Both the position numbers and the translations under genes were made by a program. A stretch of DNA of 64,000 nt from Chitinimonas viridis (lineage in GTDB: Bacteria; Pseudomonadota; Gammaproteobacteria; Burkholderiales; Chitinimonadaceae). Under the pieces are notes generated by a model. That model did no database searches and was not told where the DNA came from. It saw nothing but the letters and a program-made list of their open reading frames with translations. Shown here one piece after another: positions 1-10,460 of the stretch (within the stretch, counting starts at the first letter, position 1; each line of letters opens with the position of its first letter). The DNA lies in contig NZ_JAUFPU010000018.1 in assembly GCF_030409555.1 (NCBI RefSeq), positions 259,937 through 323,936 on the forward strand, read 5' to 3'.

Positions 1-27
1 CTGCGTTTTTCTGAACGGACTGACTTC

Positions 28-1341
<1,314 letters not shown>

Positions 1342-1672
1342 TGGTGCTGGTCCTGCGGCAAGGCGAGTAAGGCGCCTGTGCAGGCGTTACACCCATCAAT
1401 GACTGAACCCAAAGCAAGAGCTGAAGCCCATTCAGAATGATCACGAGCGCCAGCGAGGCCCCCTCGCGGCGGCGAGGGCGTGGGGAGTGGACTAAAACAG
1501 GGGGAGCCTTTAGGTTCAGACTGCACTGACATCCAGCGCCAGGGTTGCCCTGGCGCCTGCTTTGCACCTTATCCTCCATCAATGACTCGAGTTCATAACT
1601 AGGCGACCTGTTGCCCAGGGCTCACGGTCTACCCTAAGATGGGCCTCTTTGTTCCACCTGCAAAGCGTTGCC
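1342..1672. other. Intergenic region phoR-tal with two hairpins
   Basis: No credible gene. It holds a GC-rich hairpin at 1536-1556 (GCGCCAGGG, loop TTG, CCCTGGCGC) that could end phoR transcription although it lacks a T run, a second possible hairpin near 1462-1480 (CCCTCGC/GCGAGGG), and an 11-base direct repeat CATCAATGACT at 1394-1404 and 1577-1587. Open frames on the minus strand here have no recognisable protein content. Confidence 0.5.
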
Positions 1673-2746
1673 ATGAACCCCCTGCTTGTCGCCAAATCCC
1701 TGGGCCAGCGCATCTGGCTGGACAACCTCTCCCGCGAACTGCTGGCCGGTCCGCTACAGAAACTGATCACCGAAGACGGACTGGCCGGCGTAACCTCCAA
1801 TCCGGCCATCTTCCAGAAATCCATTTCCTCCGGTGCCGGCTACGGCGACGACTTGGCGCGCCTGAAAGCCCGGCCGCTGAGCGCCGAGCAACGCTTCGAG
1901 GCCCTGGCCGTGCCCGATGTGCAGGGGGCCTGCGACCAGTTTGCCGCCAGCTATCGTGAATCCGCCGGCCTGGATGGCTATGTCAGCCTGGAGGTCTCGC
2001 CCTACCTGGCCCGCGATGGCGCTGGCACCCTGGCCGCTGCCCAGCGCCTGTGGGCGGCAATAGACCGCCCCAATGCCATGATCAAGATACCGGCCACGGC
2101 CGAGAGCCTGCCTGCGTTTACCGCCGCCATTGCCGCCGGCATCAATGTCAACGTCACCCTGATGTTTGGCCAGCAGCACTGCGACGCCGTGTTCGATGCC
2201 TATGTCGCCGGCCTGCGCCAGCGTCTTGCCAGCGGCGGCAGCGTGTCCCAGCTGCGCTCGGTGGCCAGCCTGTTCCTGTCCCGCGTCGACACCCTGGTGG
2301 ACGCCAGGCTCGATGGTCTGGGACAGGCCGGCCAGGCGCTCAAGGGCAAGGTCGCCGTGTCGGTCGTGCGGCAGGCCTATGCCCGCTGGCAAGCCCGCTG
2401 GCACGGCCCCGAATGCGCCGACCTGCGTGCCGCAGGCGCCCACATGCAGCGCCTGCTGTGGGCCAGTACCGGCACCAAGAATCCCGCCTATCCCGACACC
2501 CTCTATGTCGATGAGCTGATCGGCCCCGACACCGTCAACACCCTGCCCGACGCCACCCTGGTCGCCTTCCGCGACCACGGCAAGGCCCAGCCACGGCTGC
2601 TGGAAGACCACGAGCAGGCAGCCGCAGTGCTGGCGCAGCTGGCGGAACTGGGCGTGGACATGGATGCTGTCTCGGCGCAATTGCAGGCAGATGGCCTCAA
2701 GCTGTTCGACGAAGCCTTCGACAAGCTGCTGTCCCTGCTGGCCTGA
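1673..2746 (+). CDS. tal: Transaldolase (long Tal type)
   Basis: Non-oxidative pentose phosphate pathway enzyme that transfers a dihydroxyacetone unit from sedoheptulose-7-phosphate to glyceraldehyde-3-phosphate, in the cytosol. The 357-residue product opens NPLLVAKSLGQRIWLDNLSR and carries the TSNPAIFQKSI signature (about 41-51) and the Schiff-base lysine in NAMIKIPAT (Lys138). Length and signatures fit the long transaldolase family common in Betaproteobacteria rather than the 220-residue FSA type. I use the ATG at 1673: an in-frame ATG 24 bases upstream would only add an unlikely extension. It is monocistronic and converges on kup across a strong terminator. Confidence 0.92.
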   Translation: MNPLLVAKSLGQRIWLDNLSRELLAGPLQKLITEDGLAGVTSNPAIFQKSISSGAGYGDDLARLKARPLSAEQRFEALAVPDVQGACDQFAASYRESAGLDGYVSLEVSPYLARDGAGTLAAAQRLWAAIDRPNAMIKIPATAESLPAFTAAIAAGINVNVTLMFGQQHCDAVFDAYVAGLRQRLASGGSVSQLRSVASLFLSRVDTLVDARLDGLGQAGQALKGKVAVSVVRQAYARWQARWHGPECADLRAAGAHMQRLLWASTGTKNPAYPDTLYVDELIGPDTVNTLPDATLVAFRDHGKAQPRLLEDHEQAAAVLAQLAELGVDMDAVSAQLQADGLKLFDEAFDKLLSLLA

Positions 2747-2760
2747 GCGATAAGCCCAGA

Positions 2761-2799
2761 AATGCAAGAAGCCGGATCACTGATCCGGCTTTTTGCATT
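2761..2799. terminator. Bidirectional terminator between tal and kup
   Basis: Perfect stem AGCCGGATCA / TGATCCGGCT (2770-2779 with 2781-2790) followed by a T run, extended by the outer arms AATGCAA/TTGCATT. With A-rich and T-rich flanks on both sides it can stop transcription from tal (+) and kup (-). Confidence 0.85.
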
Positions 2800-2809
2800 T
2801 TGCCGGTCG

Positions 2810-4714
2810 CTACATCTCGACCTGCGTCCCCATCTCCACCACCCGGTTGGCCGGAATCTTGTAGAAATCGGTGGGGCGGGAGGCATTGCGCTGCATCCAG
2901 GTAAACACCTTGAGCTGGGGCCAGGACATATCGTAGCGCTTGGCCGGATGGCGATCGCAGATAATGGTCTCGCGCGAGAGGAAGTAGGAGGTGGTCATCT
3001 CGTCGCAGACCAGGCCATGGTCGCGCTCCGCCAGCACCAGTATCTCAGGCACCGAAGGGTCTTCGGTAAAGCCATAGGTCGCCACGATCTGCCAGAACGA
3101 CTCCGACAACCGCGTCACCTTGAGCCTGTCCTTGTCCGCCACCTTGGGCACATCGGTAGAGCCTATGGTGAGGAAGATCACCTGCTCGTGCAGCACCTTG
3201 TTGTGCTTGAGGTTATGCAGCAGGGCATGTGGCGTGGTATCGGCGCTGCCGGTCATGAAGATGGCCGTCCCCTCCACCCGGTGCGGCGGGCTGGCCTCTA
3301 TGCTCTGTACGAACATTTCCAGCGGCAGCTCGCCATCGTGTATGCGGTGGAACAACTGACGCCGGCCACGCTTCCAGGTAAACATCATCACCAGCATGAC
3401 CAGTCCTACTGCCATGGGGAACCAGCCCCCGGTAGGTATCTTGGGCACATTGGCCGCCAGCAGGGCAATGTCGATGACGGCAAATGCCACCAGCAGCACC
3501 CGTATGGCGCGGGTGCGGCCAGGGTTGTTCACCTGCTTGAGCGCCACAAACGCCGTGGCGGTGGTCATGATCATGATGCCGCAAATGGCAAAACCATAGG
3601 CCGGCAAAATGTTGGCCGAGGTCTTGAAGCTGAAAACCAGCAGCAACACGGCCACGCACAGCGCCCAGTTCACACCGGGGATGTATATCTGGCCGATCTC
3701 GCTATCGGAGGTGTGCTCGATGTTCATACGCGGCATATAGCCCAGCTGTATGGCCTGGCGGGTTATGGAGAACACCCCGGAGATCAGTGCCTGCGAGGCG
3801 ATCACCGTGGCGCCGGTAGCCAGTATCACCAGCGGCAAGATCATGCCTTTGGGCGCCAACAGGAAGAAGGCCTGGCCGACGGTACTGGGGTCATGCAGCG
3901 CCAGCGCCCCCTGGCCGTAGTAGTTGAGCAGCAGTGCCGGCAGCACCACGCCAAACCAGCCGTACTGTATGGGCTTGCGGCCAAAATGGCCCATGTCGGC
4001 ATAGATGGCCTCGCCGCCCGTCACCACCAGCACCACGGCACCCAGCGACAGGAACGCCAACAAAGGCTGGGCTGCAAAAAACTGGATCGCGTAATACGGC
4101 GACAGGGCCTTCAACACGCTGGGGTCGCGCAGGATGCCGCCTATGCCCAGCACCGCCAGCGACAAAAACCAGAGCACCACCACCGGGCCGAAGAACTTGC
4201 CCACGCCAGCCGTTCCGTGCCGCTGGACGGCAAACAGCACGATGATGATGACCACGGTCAACGGCAGCACAAAGCGCTCAAACGCGGGATCGATGACCTT
4301 GAGCCCCTCCACCGCAGACAGCACCGATACCGCAGGCGTCAGCACACCATCGCCATAGAACAGTGCAGCGCCGGCTATGCCCAGCAGGATAAAGATGGAG
4401 AACTGGCCGCGCTTGCGCTGGGTATTGCGCAAGGCCAGGGCCATCAGCGCCAGGATGCCGCCTTCGCCATTGTTGTCGGCGCGCAGCATGAACAGCACGT
4501 ACTTGAACGAGATCACCAGCAGCAGCGCCCAGGTGATCAGCGACAGGATGCCCAGCACATTGGCCGGATTGGGCACCAGCCCATGGTGCGGACTGAAGCA
4601 CTCGGCAAAGGCGTAGAGCGGGCTGGTGCCGATATCGCCGTAAACCACCCCAAGGGCGGTCAGCGTCAGGGCAGCAATCTTCTTAGGATCTTGTGGGTCT
4701 TGCGTGGCGCTCAT
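2810..4714 (-). CDS. kup: Low-affinity potassium transport protein Kup
   Basis: Proton-coupled K+ uptake permease of the inner membrane (KUP/HAK/KT family). The 634-residue product starts with the family signature ALGVVYGDIGTSPLYAF (about 17-33), has about 12 hydrophobic segments over residues 20-450, and ends in a cytosolic domain of about 170 residues, as in E. coli Kup (622 residues). The ATG at 4714 is followed by a short charged leader typical of the family. The gene stands alone on the minus strand, 197 bases downstream of ampD; a TATAAT hexamer on the minus strand (4822-4817) and a palindrome lie in that gap. Confidence 0.95.
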   Translation of the reverse strand: MSATQDPQDPKKIAALTLTALGVVYGDIGTSPLYAFAECFSPHHGLVPNPANVLGILSLITWALLLVISFKYVLFMLRADNNGEGGILALMALALRNTQRKRGQFSIFILLGIAGAALFYGDGVLTPAVSVLSAVEGLKVIDPAFERFVLPLTVVIIIVLFAVQRHGTAGVGKFFGPVVVLWFLSLAVLGIGGILRDPSVLKALSPYYAIQFFAAQPLLAFLSLGAVVLVVTGGEAIYADMGHFGRKPIQYGWFGVVLPALLLNYYGQGALALHDPSTVGQAFFLLAPKGMILPLVILATGATVIASQALISGVFSITRQAIQLGYMPRMNIEHTSDSEIGQIYIPGVNWALCVAVLLLVFSFKTSANILPAYGFAICGIMIMTTATAFVALKQVNNPGRTRAIRVLLVAFAVIDIALLAANVPKIPTGGWFPMAVGLVMLVMMFTWKRGRRQLFHRIHDGELPLEMFVQSIEASPPHRVEGTAIFMTGSADTTPHALLHNLKHNKVLHEQVIFLTIGSTDVPKVADKDRLKVTRLSESFWQIVATYGFTEDPSVPEILVLAERDHGLVCDEMTTSYFLSRETIICDRHPAKRYDMSWPQLKVFTWMQRNASRPTDFYKIPANRVVEMGTQVEM

Positions 4715-4766
4715 GTCAGCTTTCTATGCAGCGAACAAGGTAAGGGGCGGGTCCAACCACACGAGC

Positions 4767-4822
4767 TTGCATTGCAAAGCGAGCAGGCGTGACGGCATGC
4801 GCCCTGATGGCGGCGGATTATA
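4767..4822 (-). promoter_or_regulatory. Candidate kup promoter region with palindrome
   Basis: In the 197-base gap upstream of kup the minus strand carries TATAAT at 4822-4817, without a convincing -35 box, and downstream of it an 11-base palindrome, TTGCATTGCAA (4767-4777, plus strand). Very similar palindromes sit at 61343-61357 and 22770-22782. Promoter role is inferred from position only. Confidence 0.35.
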
Positions 4823-4911
4823 GACCTGCCGCGCCAGCATGGTGCGCTGCAATAAGGATAATGCCGCCGAATGGTGCAGCCTTCGCCACACTAGCTTGCC
4901 GGTTTTGCCAC

Positions 4912-5469
4912 CTAGCCCGGTACATCCCGCCCCGCCTGGAAGGTGGCCGGGTAGCGCCCCCAGTCAAAATAAGGACCAGGATCGGTCTTGCGCTCAGGGG
5001 CAATATGGCAATGCCCCAGCAGGTGCCGTATGGGATAAGCCTCGGCCAGGGCCGCCAGCAGTTCATCCAGCGCGTCGTACTGGGCTGCCTCATAGGGCCA
5101 GGCGTCGCCTCCCTCCAGCTCGATGCCGATGGAGAAATCATTGCAGCGTTCGCGCCCCTGCCAGCGCGACACCCCGGCATGCCAGGCACGCGCAAGGCAA
5201 GGTACAAACTGGATGATCTCGCCATCGCGGCGGACAAAGAAATGCGAGGAGACCCGTACATGCTGCAGCTCTTCGAAGCAGGCATGTTCAGCCGGATCAC
5301 AGGTATTGGTAAACAACCGTATCGGGCCGTCTCCGCCAAACTTGCCAGGCGGCAGGCTGATCGAGTGGATCACCACCATATCGACGGCCATGCCCTCAGC
5401 CCGTGCGTCCTGGTTGGGCGACACAATGCGCCGCACGCCATCCAGCCAGCCGTCAGCGTCTATCTTCAT
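4912..5469 (-). CDS. ampD: 1,6-anhydro-N-acetylmuramyl-L-alanine amidase AmpD
   Basis: Cytosolic zinc amidase of peptidoglycan recycling; it removes the peptide from anhydromuropeptides, which in many Proteobacteria keeps AmpR-controlled beta-lactamase genes off. The 185-residue product has the amidase_2 fold motifs VVIHSIS (zinc ligand His35), SSHFFVRRDG (75-83) and GHCHIAPERKTDPGPYFDW, with His153 and Asp163 matching the E. coli zinc ligands. Length matches E. coli AmpD (183). Its start overlaps the end of the GFA-family gene by 17 bases, so it is the last gene of the compressed operon that begins at folD. Confidence 0.94.
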   Translation of the reverse strand: MKIDADGWLDGVRRIVSPNQDARAEGMAVDMVVIHSISLPPGKFGGDGPIRLFTNTCDPAEHACFEELQHVRVSSHFFVRRDGEIIQFVPCLARAWHAGVSRWQGRERCNDFSIGIELEGGDAWPYEAAQYDALDELLAALAEAYPIRHLLGHCHIAPERKTDPGPYFDWGRYPATFQAGRDVPG

Positions 5470-5905
5470 GGTGCCAGGCCTCCATCAGTTCACCAAAGCC
5501 GTCGGGGTTGCCGGGGTAGCACAGCCCCTGCAATGCGGGCCGCAACCAGGGCTGGGCACTGTCGGTCCAGATATGGCCAACCGGCTGCAAGCCGGTGCTG
5601 TCGTCCAGACTACCGGGCTTGATGCTCAGTATCTCGCTGCCGACTACTTGATGGAACAAGCGGCTACCGCAAACCGGACAGAAGCGGCATGCCATCTGCC
5701 CACCCGAGGGCAGATCACGCGTCCAGCTGGCCAGGCTGCCGCGCAGCAGTGTCAGTTCCACCCCCCGCAGCCACAAGGCCATGCCGAATGCACTGGCAGA
5801 TTGTCGCTGGCAATCGGTGCAGTGGCAGGCAAACAAGGTCAGCGCTTCGCCGCTGACGCGGTAGGCCACCGCCCCGCATTGGCAAGCACCGCCGTAGGTC
5901 TTCAC
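5453..5905 (-). CDS. GFA/CENP-V family zinc-binding protein
   Basis: Small cytosolic protein of the glutathione-dependent formaldehyde-activating (GFA) fold family; members bind zinc through cysteines, but most have no proven reaction, so no substrate is assigned. The 150-residue product opens MKTYGGACQCGAVAYRVSG and shows Cys8/Cys10, Cys27/Cys29/Cys32 (CHCTDC) and Cys76/Cys79 (CPVCGS), the usual ligand set. I place the start at the GTG at 5905, whose GTGA overlaps the TGA stop of nth: the longer open frame upstream lies inside nth and adds nothing conserved. It overlaps ampD by 17 bases. Translational coupling with nth is likely. Confidence 0.85.
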   Translation of the reverse strand: MKTYGGACQCGAVAYRVSGEALTLFACHCTDCQRQSASAFGMALWLRGVELTLLRGSLASWTRDLPSGGQMACRFCPVCGSRLFHQVVGSEILSIKPGSLDDSTGLQPVGHIWTDSAQPWLRPALQGLCYPGNPDGFGELMEAWHHEDRR

Positions 5906-6534
5906 TCGCTCTTGCCCCGGTAATCGCACAGGTCGCGCACGATGCACACTGGGCAATCCGGCTTGCGCGCCTTGCAGACATAACGCCCGTGCAGTATCAG
6001 CCAATGGTGCGCATCCAGCATGAACTCGCGGGGTATCACCTTCACCAGCTTGTCCTCCACCGCCCGCACATCCTTGCCCGGCGCCAGCCCGGTACGGTTG
6101 GACACCCGGAATATATGGGTATCAACCGCCATGGCAGGCTGGCCAAACGCCGTGTTCAACACCACATTGGCCGTCTTGCGGCCCACCCCCGGCAGCGCCT
6201 CCAGCGCCTCGCGGGTCTGCGGCACCTCGCCATCATGCAGCTCCATCAGCATGCGGCATAACGCAATCACATGCTTGGCCTTGCTGCGATACAGGCCTAT
6301 GGTCTGGATATATCGCTCCAGCCCATCCTGCCCCAGCGCATAAATGGCAGCCGGTGTATTGGCCACCGGGTACAGCTTGCGGGTGGCCTTGTTGACGCCC
6401 ACGTCGGTCGCCTGGGCCGACAACACCACGGCCACCAGCAGCTCAAACGGGCTGCTGTATTCCAGTTCGGTGCGGGGCTCAGGGTTCTGCGCGCGCAGGC
6501 GCTCAAAAAAGGCGCGGCGACTGTCTTTGTTCAA
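5902..6534 (-). CDS. nth: Endonuclease III
   Basis: DNA glycosylase/AP lyase that removes oxidised pyrimidines in base excision repair. The 210-residue product aligns without gaps to E. coli Nth from its first residues (MNKDSRRAFFERLRAQNP), placing the catalytic Lys120 (LPGVGRKTANVV) and Asp138 (AVDTHIFRV) at the same numbers; the C-terminal 4Fe-4S motif is C-X6-C-X2-C-X5-C. On this basis I choose the TTG at 6534, preceded by GGAAAT, over another TTG at 6573 lying inside the PilZ gene. The gene overlaps the GFA gene by GTGA. In gamma-Proteobacteria nth follows the rsx/rnf genes; here rsxB is two genes upstream. Confidence 0.94.
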   Translation of the reverse strand: MNKDSRRAFFERLRAQNPEPRTELEYSSPFELLVAVVLSAQATDVGVNKATRKLYPVANTPAAIYALGQDGLERYIQTIGLYRSKAKHVIALCRMLMELHDGEVPQTREALEALPGVGRKTANVVLNTAFGQPAMAVDTHIFRVSNRTGLAPGKDVRAVEDKLVKVIPREFMLDAHHWLILHGRYVCKARKPDCPVCIVRDLCDYRGKSE

Positions 6535-6556
6535 GGTGTGATTTCCGGCGGCGTGG

Positions 6557-6907
6557 CTACGCGGTCTGCTCAACGTGGCGGATAAAAGATTCGATCAGGG
6601 TCGCGGTGGCGCGCGGGTCAGACACAAAATCGACGAAGGCCAGGCCCACGTGATAGCGGTTGCCCTCTATCGGCCGGCAACTGGCAATGCGGCAATGGGC
6701 CTGCACGATATTCTCGCGGCCATCCAGCGGCAGCATGAAATAGACATGGCAGTCACCGCCCGTAGCGATCATGCGGTCATGCTCGATACCAAGGCCGGCA
6801 CTGGAAATATCCTCGATATTCCCCAACAGGCCAGGGCCTTGCCTGGGGACAACCTTGACCCAGGTCTTGAAGCGGATGCGGTTATGCAGTCGGGTATTGA
6901 GCTTCAT
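6557..6907 (-). CDS. PilZ domain protein (putative c-di-GMP receptor)
   Basis: A stand-alone 116-residue PilZ domain. Both halves of the cyclic-di-GMP signature are intact: R-x-x-x-R at residues 6-10 (RLHNR) and D-x-S-x-x-G at 33-38 (DISSAG), so ligand binding is likely; the output target is unknown. There is no signal peptide or membrane segment. It lies 36 bases downstream of a small membrane-protein gene and just ahead of nth, in an operon that otherwise encodes metabolism and repair, so the context does not reveal which process it controls. Confidence 0.85.
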   Translation of the reverse strand: MKLNTRLHNRIRFKTWVKVVPRQGPGLLGNIEDISSAGLGIEHDRMIATGGDCHVYFMLPLDGRENIVQAHCRIASCRPIEGNRYHVGLAFVDFVSDPRATATLIESFIRHVEQTA

Positions 6908-6943
6908 GATCCACGTATAGGTCGTCCGCCAACCCGTGCCGGG

Positions 6944-7174
6944 CTATTGCGGCTTTTTGTCTTTTTTCTCTGGCAGCACCATGACGGTCTGCCAGACCTC
7001 CGCCTCGCGCATTTGCGCCAGCTCGCGCTTGTGCCGCATATGCCTGACACCGAGCACGGCCAGCAGCAGTGGCAGCAGCAGCAAGAGCAGCAAAGCCAGC
7101 GAGTTATAGCCGTAAAACAACAGGACGAGAAACAGGACGGTAAAGCCTGCCGCCCCCCAGATACCCATATTCAT
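6944..7174 (-). CDS. Small membrane protein of unknown function
   Basis: 76-residue protein with two hydrophobic segments (about 5-22 and 25-42, the second rich in Leu) and a charged C-terminal tail ending EKKDKKPQ. I do not recognise a family. Its ATG overlaps the rsxB stop as ATGA, which argues for translation and for co-expression with rsxB. It could be a membrane partner for the soluble RsxB, but nothing in the sequence shows that. An alternative start at the second Met (7168) would shorten it by two residues. Confidence 0.7.
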   Translation of the reverse strand: MNMGIWGAAGFTVLFLVLLFYGYNSLALLLLLLLPLLLAVLGVRHMRHKRELAQMREAEVWQTVMVLPEKKDKKPQ

Positions 7175-7914
7175 TGCGATTCATCTCCGTTTTTGCCGGG
7201 CGGCGCCAACCTGGCGGCGGCCTTAGCCATGATGGCCTCAAGTTTGGCACGGCGCGCCGCCGCCGGGTCTAGCGCTGGGGCGGCCAGATCGGCCGCTTGT
7301 CGGCTCGCCGCCTTGTCCAGGGCCGCAGCAATCTTCGCCTGCTTGGCCGCATCGGCAAAATACGGGTCATCGCGCTTGGCCAGCGCCTTGGCCGCCAGCC
7401 TGTCCGCCCGCTCACGTTTGTCGCGGGCCACCCGCGCCAGATGAAAACGATGGCGCGCACGCCAATGCCCCGCCTGCGCCTCCCGCGCCGCCGTGGCGGC
7501 AGGGCGCATGGCCGGCACCATGCTGATGCAATCCACCGGGCACGGCGCAATGCACAGCTCGCAGCCAGTACACTCGTCCACCAGCACCGTATGCATCAGC
7601 TTGGCCGCGCCGAGTATGGCATCCACCGGGCAGGCCTGGATGCACAGGGTGCAGCCTATGCAATGGGTTTCATCTATCAGCGCCAGCGCAAACGGCTTGG
7701 TCTCGCCGTGTATGGGATTAAGCGGCACCAGCGGCAGCCCGGTCAAGCCCGCCAGCAGCGCCACCCCCTCCTCGCCGCCGGGCGGGCATTGGTCTATACC
7801 CGCCTCCTCCGCCGCGATGGCCTCGGCATAGCGATGGCAGTCGGGGTAGCCACATTGCGTGCACTGGGTCTGCGGCAAAACCGCATCAATGCGCTCGACC
7901 AGGGTCAGGTTCAC
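7171..7914 (-). CDS. rsxB: RsxB/RnfB-like ferredoxin-type iron-sulfur protein
   Basis: Iron-sulfur electron carrier related to subunit B of the Rsx/Rnf complex. The 247-residue product has an N-terminal 4Fe-4S domain (Cys18, 21, 26, 43) followed by two ferredoxin clusters (Cys85-88-91-95 and Cys115-118-121-125), then an Ala/Arg/Lys-rich C-terminal tail of about 110 residues. It lacks the N-terminal membrane helix of E. coli RsxB, and no rsxA, C, D, E or G gene is in the window, so it is probably a soluble orphan. Start is GTG, with GTGA overlapping the stop of the acetyltransferase gene. It is the kind of rsxB found near nth in Betaproteobacteria. Confidence 0.88.
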   Translation of the reverse strand: MNLTLVERIDAVLPQTQCTQCGYPDCHRYAEAIAAEEAGIDQCPPGGEEGVALLAGLTGLPLVPLNPIHGETKPFALALIDETHCIGCTLCIQACPVDAILGAAKLMHTVLVDECTGCELCIAPCPVDCISMVPAMRPAATAAREAQAGHWRARHRFHLARVARDKRERADRLAAKALAKRDDPYFADAAKQAKIAAALDKAASRQAADLAAPALDPAAARRAKLEAIMAKAAARLAPPGKNGDESQ

Positions 7915-8483
7915 TGCAGATCCTCGGCAATCAGCGAGTACCAGGCACTATCGCTGGCCGAGCCATCAGGCCGCTTGCAGTAGCGGCGCAACACGCCCTC
8001 AAACTGGAAGCCCGCCTTCTCGGCCACCCGCCGGCTGGCGATATTGTCGGCCAGGGCATAGATATGTACCCGTGGCAGGCCCAGCTCGCGCAGGCCGAAT
8101 TCGGCCAGCATGCGCGCGGCACGGGTCATGACCCCGCGGCCATGGCAGTCGCTGCGCAGCCAGTAACCCAGGTTGGCATGGTGGGTCAGCGGGCTGTTCT
8201 CTATCATCAGCCCTATGCCCCCCAGCAGGCTGCCGTCGCGGACATCCTCGATCACGCAGGCGTACTTCTGGCCAGATGGCCAATCCTGTATGCAGCGTGC
8301 CACCCATTGCTCCGCCGCCGCCATGTCGTAATCCGCATTGCACCAGGCCAGCCAGCGGCCTACCACCTCGCGCGACACATCCACCATGGCATGGAACGGC
8401 ACCACATCGTCAAAGCGGAAAGGCCGCAGCCGTATCGTGCCGTCCTGCAGCTGCCAGTCTCGCGGCAAGGTCTGCGCAGCCAT
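7911..8483 (-). CDS. GNAT family N-acetyltransferase (RimJ/RimL-like)
   Basis: 190-residue acetyl-CoA-dependent acetyltransferase of the RimJ/RimL branch. The sequence opens [16 protein letters not shown], typical of the first strand of these enzymes, and includes the acetyl-CoA loop region with [25 protein letters not shown] and the late motif [22 protein letters not shown]. Members modify ribosomal-protein N-termini, other amines or small molecules; the substrate here is not evident. It starts 3 bases after pyrD and overlaps rsxB by GTGA, so it is translated from the same operon. Confidence 0.85.
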   Translation of the reverse strand: MAAQTLPRDWQLQDGTIRLRPFRFDDVVPFHAMVDVSREVVGRWLAWCNADYDMAAAEQWVARCIQDWPSGQKYACVIEDVRDGSLLGGIGLMIENSPLTHHANLGYWLRSDCHGRGVMTRAARMLAEFGLRELGLPRVHIYALADNIASRRVAEKAGFQFEGVLRRYCKRPDGSASDSAWYSLIAEDLQ

Positions 8484-8486
8484 GCC

Positions 8487-9512
8487 TCAGCCCTTGCGCG
8501 CGCGGATGGCGCGTATGCTCTCGGCCACCAGGGCCGGGCCACGGTAGATCAGGCCGCTATAGATCTGCACCAGCGAGGCACCCGCCTCCATCTTCTCGGC
8601 GGCATGGCTACCTTCCAGTATGCCGCCCACACCGATGATAGGTACGCGGCCGTTCAAGGCGGTAGCCAGCGCCCGTATCACGGCGGTGGACTTGGCCCGT
8701 ACCGGCGTGCCAGACAAGCCGCCGGTCTCCTTGCCATGGGCCAGATGCTCAACCCCCACCCGCGACAGCGTGGTGTTGGTGGCAATCACCCCATCAAAGC
8801 GATACTCCACCAGCAAACGGGCAATCTCCTGTATCTGCTCGCCTTCCAGATCCGGCGCAATCTTCAGCGCCAGCGGCACATAGCGGCCATGCCGCACGGT
8901 CAGCCGCGCTTGCTCGTCCTTCAGTGCCGACAGCAGCTTCTCCAGCTCATCCGCCCCCTGCAGCTGCCGCAGGTTCTTGGTATTGGGCGAAGAGATATTC
9001 ACCGTCACATAGCTGGCATAGGGATAGACCCGGGTCAGACAGGTCAGGTAGTCATTGGCCGCCTGCTCTATCGGGGTATCGAAGTTCTTGCCGATATTGA
9101 TACCCAATATGCCCCGGTACTGCGAGGCTTCCACATTCTTGACCAGGGTATCGAGGCCGCCATTGTTGAAGCCCATGCGGTTGATGATGCCCTCGGCTGC
9201 CGGCAACCGGAACAGACGCGGCTGCGGATTGCCGGGCTGCGGCCTGGGCGTCACCGTCCCGATCTCGATAAAGCCAAAACCCAGGTCGGCCAGCGCATCG
9301 ATATGTTCGCCATTCTTGTCCAGGCCGGCACCCAGGCCCACCGGATTGGGGAAGGTCAGGCCCATCACATCCAGCGGCCGATCCTCCTCGCGGCTCCCCA
9401 GCACCGTGGCAAAGCCCAGGGCATGCAAGGCCTCCAGGCTGGTAAAGGTGAGCTTGTGCGCGGTTTCCGGCTCAAACGCAAACAGTAGCGGACGCAACAG
9501 GGGGTAAAGCAT
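8487..9512 (-). CDS. pyrD: Dihydroorotate dehydrogenase (quinone), class 2
   Basis: FMN enzyme of the inner membrane face that oxidises dihydroorotate to orotate with quinone as acceptor (pyrimidine synthesis). The 341-residue product has the class 2 N-terminal amphipathic helix ([21 protein letters not shown]), the FMN-binding MGFNNGG and LGINIGKN stretches, the catalytic serine region [11 protein letters not shown], and the C-terminal GVGGI and [13 protein letters not shown] phosphate loops. Length fits E. coli PyrD (336). It lies 13 bases downstream of folD and 3 bases upstream of the acetyltransferase. Confidence 0.96.
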   Translation of the reverse strand: MLYPLLRPLLFAFEPETAHKLTFTSLEALHALGFATVLGSREEDRPLDVMGLTFPNPVGLGAGLDKNGEHIDALADLGFGFIEIGTVTPRPQPGNPQPRLFRLPAAEGIINRMGFNNGGLDTLVKNVEASQYRGILGINIGKNFDTPIEQAANDYLTCLTRVYPYASYVTVNISSPNTKNLRQLQGADELEKLLSALKDEQARLTVRHGRYVPLALKIAPDLEGEQIQEIARLLVEYRFDGVIATNTTLSRVGVEHLAHGKETGGLSGTPVRAKSTAVIRALATALNGRVPIIGVGGILEGSHAAEKMEAGASLVQIYSGLIYRGPALVAESIRAIRARKG

Positions 9513-9525
9513 GGGCAGGCTCGAT

Positions 9526-10380
9526 TCAGGGGTTCAGGTTGATGCTGGCGTCCAGCGTATTGCGCATCAGCATGGCGATGGTCATGGGGCCGACACCGCC
9601 GGGCACAGGGGTAATCCAGCTGGCACGCTCACGTGCCGGCTCAAACTCCACATCGCCGCACAGCTTGCCATTGTCCAGCCGGTTGATGCCCACATCAATC
9701 ACAATGGCGCCCGGCTTGATCCAGTCGCCCTTCACGAAATTCGGTATGCCCACCCCCGCCACCACCACATCCGCCGCCCTGACCTTGTCGGCCAGGTCAC
9801 GGGTCTTGCTGTGGCAGACCGTCACAGTAGCGCGCGCCAGCAGCAGTTCCAGCGCTGCCGGGCGGCCGACGATATTGGAGGCGCCCACCACCACGGCATC
9901 CTTGCCCACCAGGTCCACACCCGTCTTTTCCAGCATCACCATCACGCCATGGGGGGTGCAGGGGCGCAGCAGCGGCATCTTCAAGGCCAGACGGCCAAAG
10001 TTATAGGGGTGAAAGCCATCCACATCCTTCAAGGGGTTGATGGCCTCGATCACCTTTTCGGCATCGATATGCTTGGGCAGGGGAAGCTGCACCAGGATGC
10101 CATCCACACTCGGGTCGGCATTGAGCTTTTCCACCAGCGCCAGCAGATCCGTCTCGCTCAGGCTGGCCGGGAACTCATAGGACAGCGAGCGAAAACCGGC
10201 CCGCTCACAGGCTTTTTTCTTGTTGCTGACATAAACCGCGGAGGCTGGATCATCGCCCACCAGCACCACGGCCAAGGCCGGCGCCCGCCGCCCCAACGCC
10301 ACCCGGGCGTCGACCTGACTGCGAACTTCATCGATGATTTCAGCAGAAATCAGCTTGCCATCAAGTAGTTGTGCGCTCAT
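9526..10380 (-). CDS. folD: Bifunctional methylenetetrahydrofolate dehydrogenase/cyclohydrolase FolD
   Basis: Interconverts 5,10-methylene-, methenyl- and 10-formyl-tetrahydrofolate with NADP, feeding purine synthesis (PurN in this window uses 10-formyl-THF). The 284-residue product has the active-site region [14 protein letters not shown] (catalytic Lys in the YVSNKKK box), [20 protein letters not shown] and the dinucleotide loop [18 protein letters not shown], ending [19 protein letters not shown]. The ATG at 10380 gives the conserved [15 protein letters not shown] start; a longer open frame upstream is not conserved. It is the first gene of the minus-strand operon ending at ampD and is divergent from the tRNA cluster. 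Confidence 0.96.
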   Translation of the reverse strand: MSAQLLDGKLISAEIIDEVRSQVDARVALGRRAPALAVVLVGDDPASAVYVSNKKKACERAGFRSLSYEFPASLSETDLLALVEKLNADPSVDGILVQLPLPKHIDAEKVIEAINPLKDVDGFHPYNFGRLALKMPLLRPCTPHGVMVMLEKTGVDLVGKDAVVVGASNIVGRPAALELLLARATVTVCHSKTRDLADKVRAADVVVAGVGIPNFVKGDWIKPGAIVIDVGINRLDNGKLCGDVEFEPARERASWITPVPGGVGPMTIAMLMRNTLDASINLNP

Positions 10381-10460
10381 TGCGTGCTCCGATCGGCGGT
10401 GGCCAGTTGATGCAAAGGGCTGAATTCTCGCATTTTTTGCGTTTTGCCCCAAGTAGTAGC

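Noticed and set aside
2762-4792. 676-codon open frame on the plus strand across kup
   Set aside because: It is the reverse complement of a clear kup gene; its His/Gln-rich translation is the usual shadow of a GC-rich coding strand.
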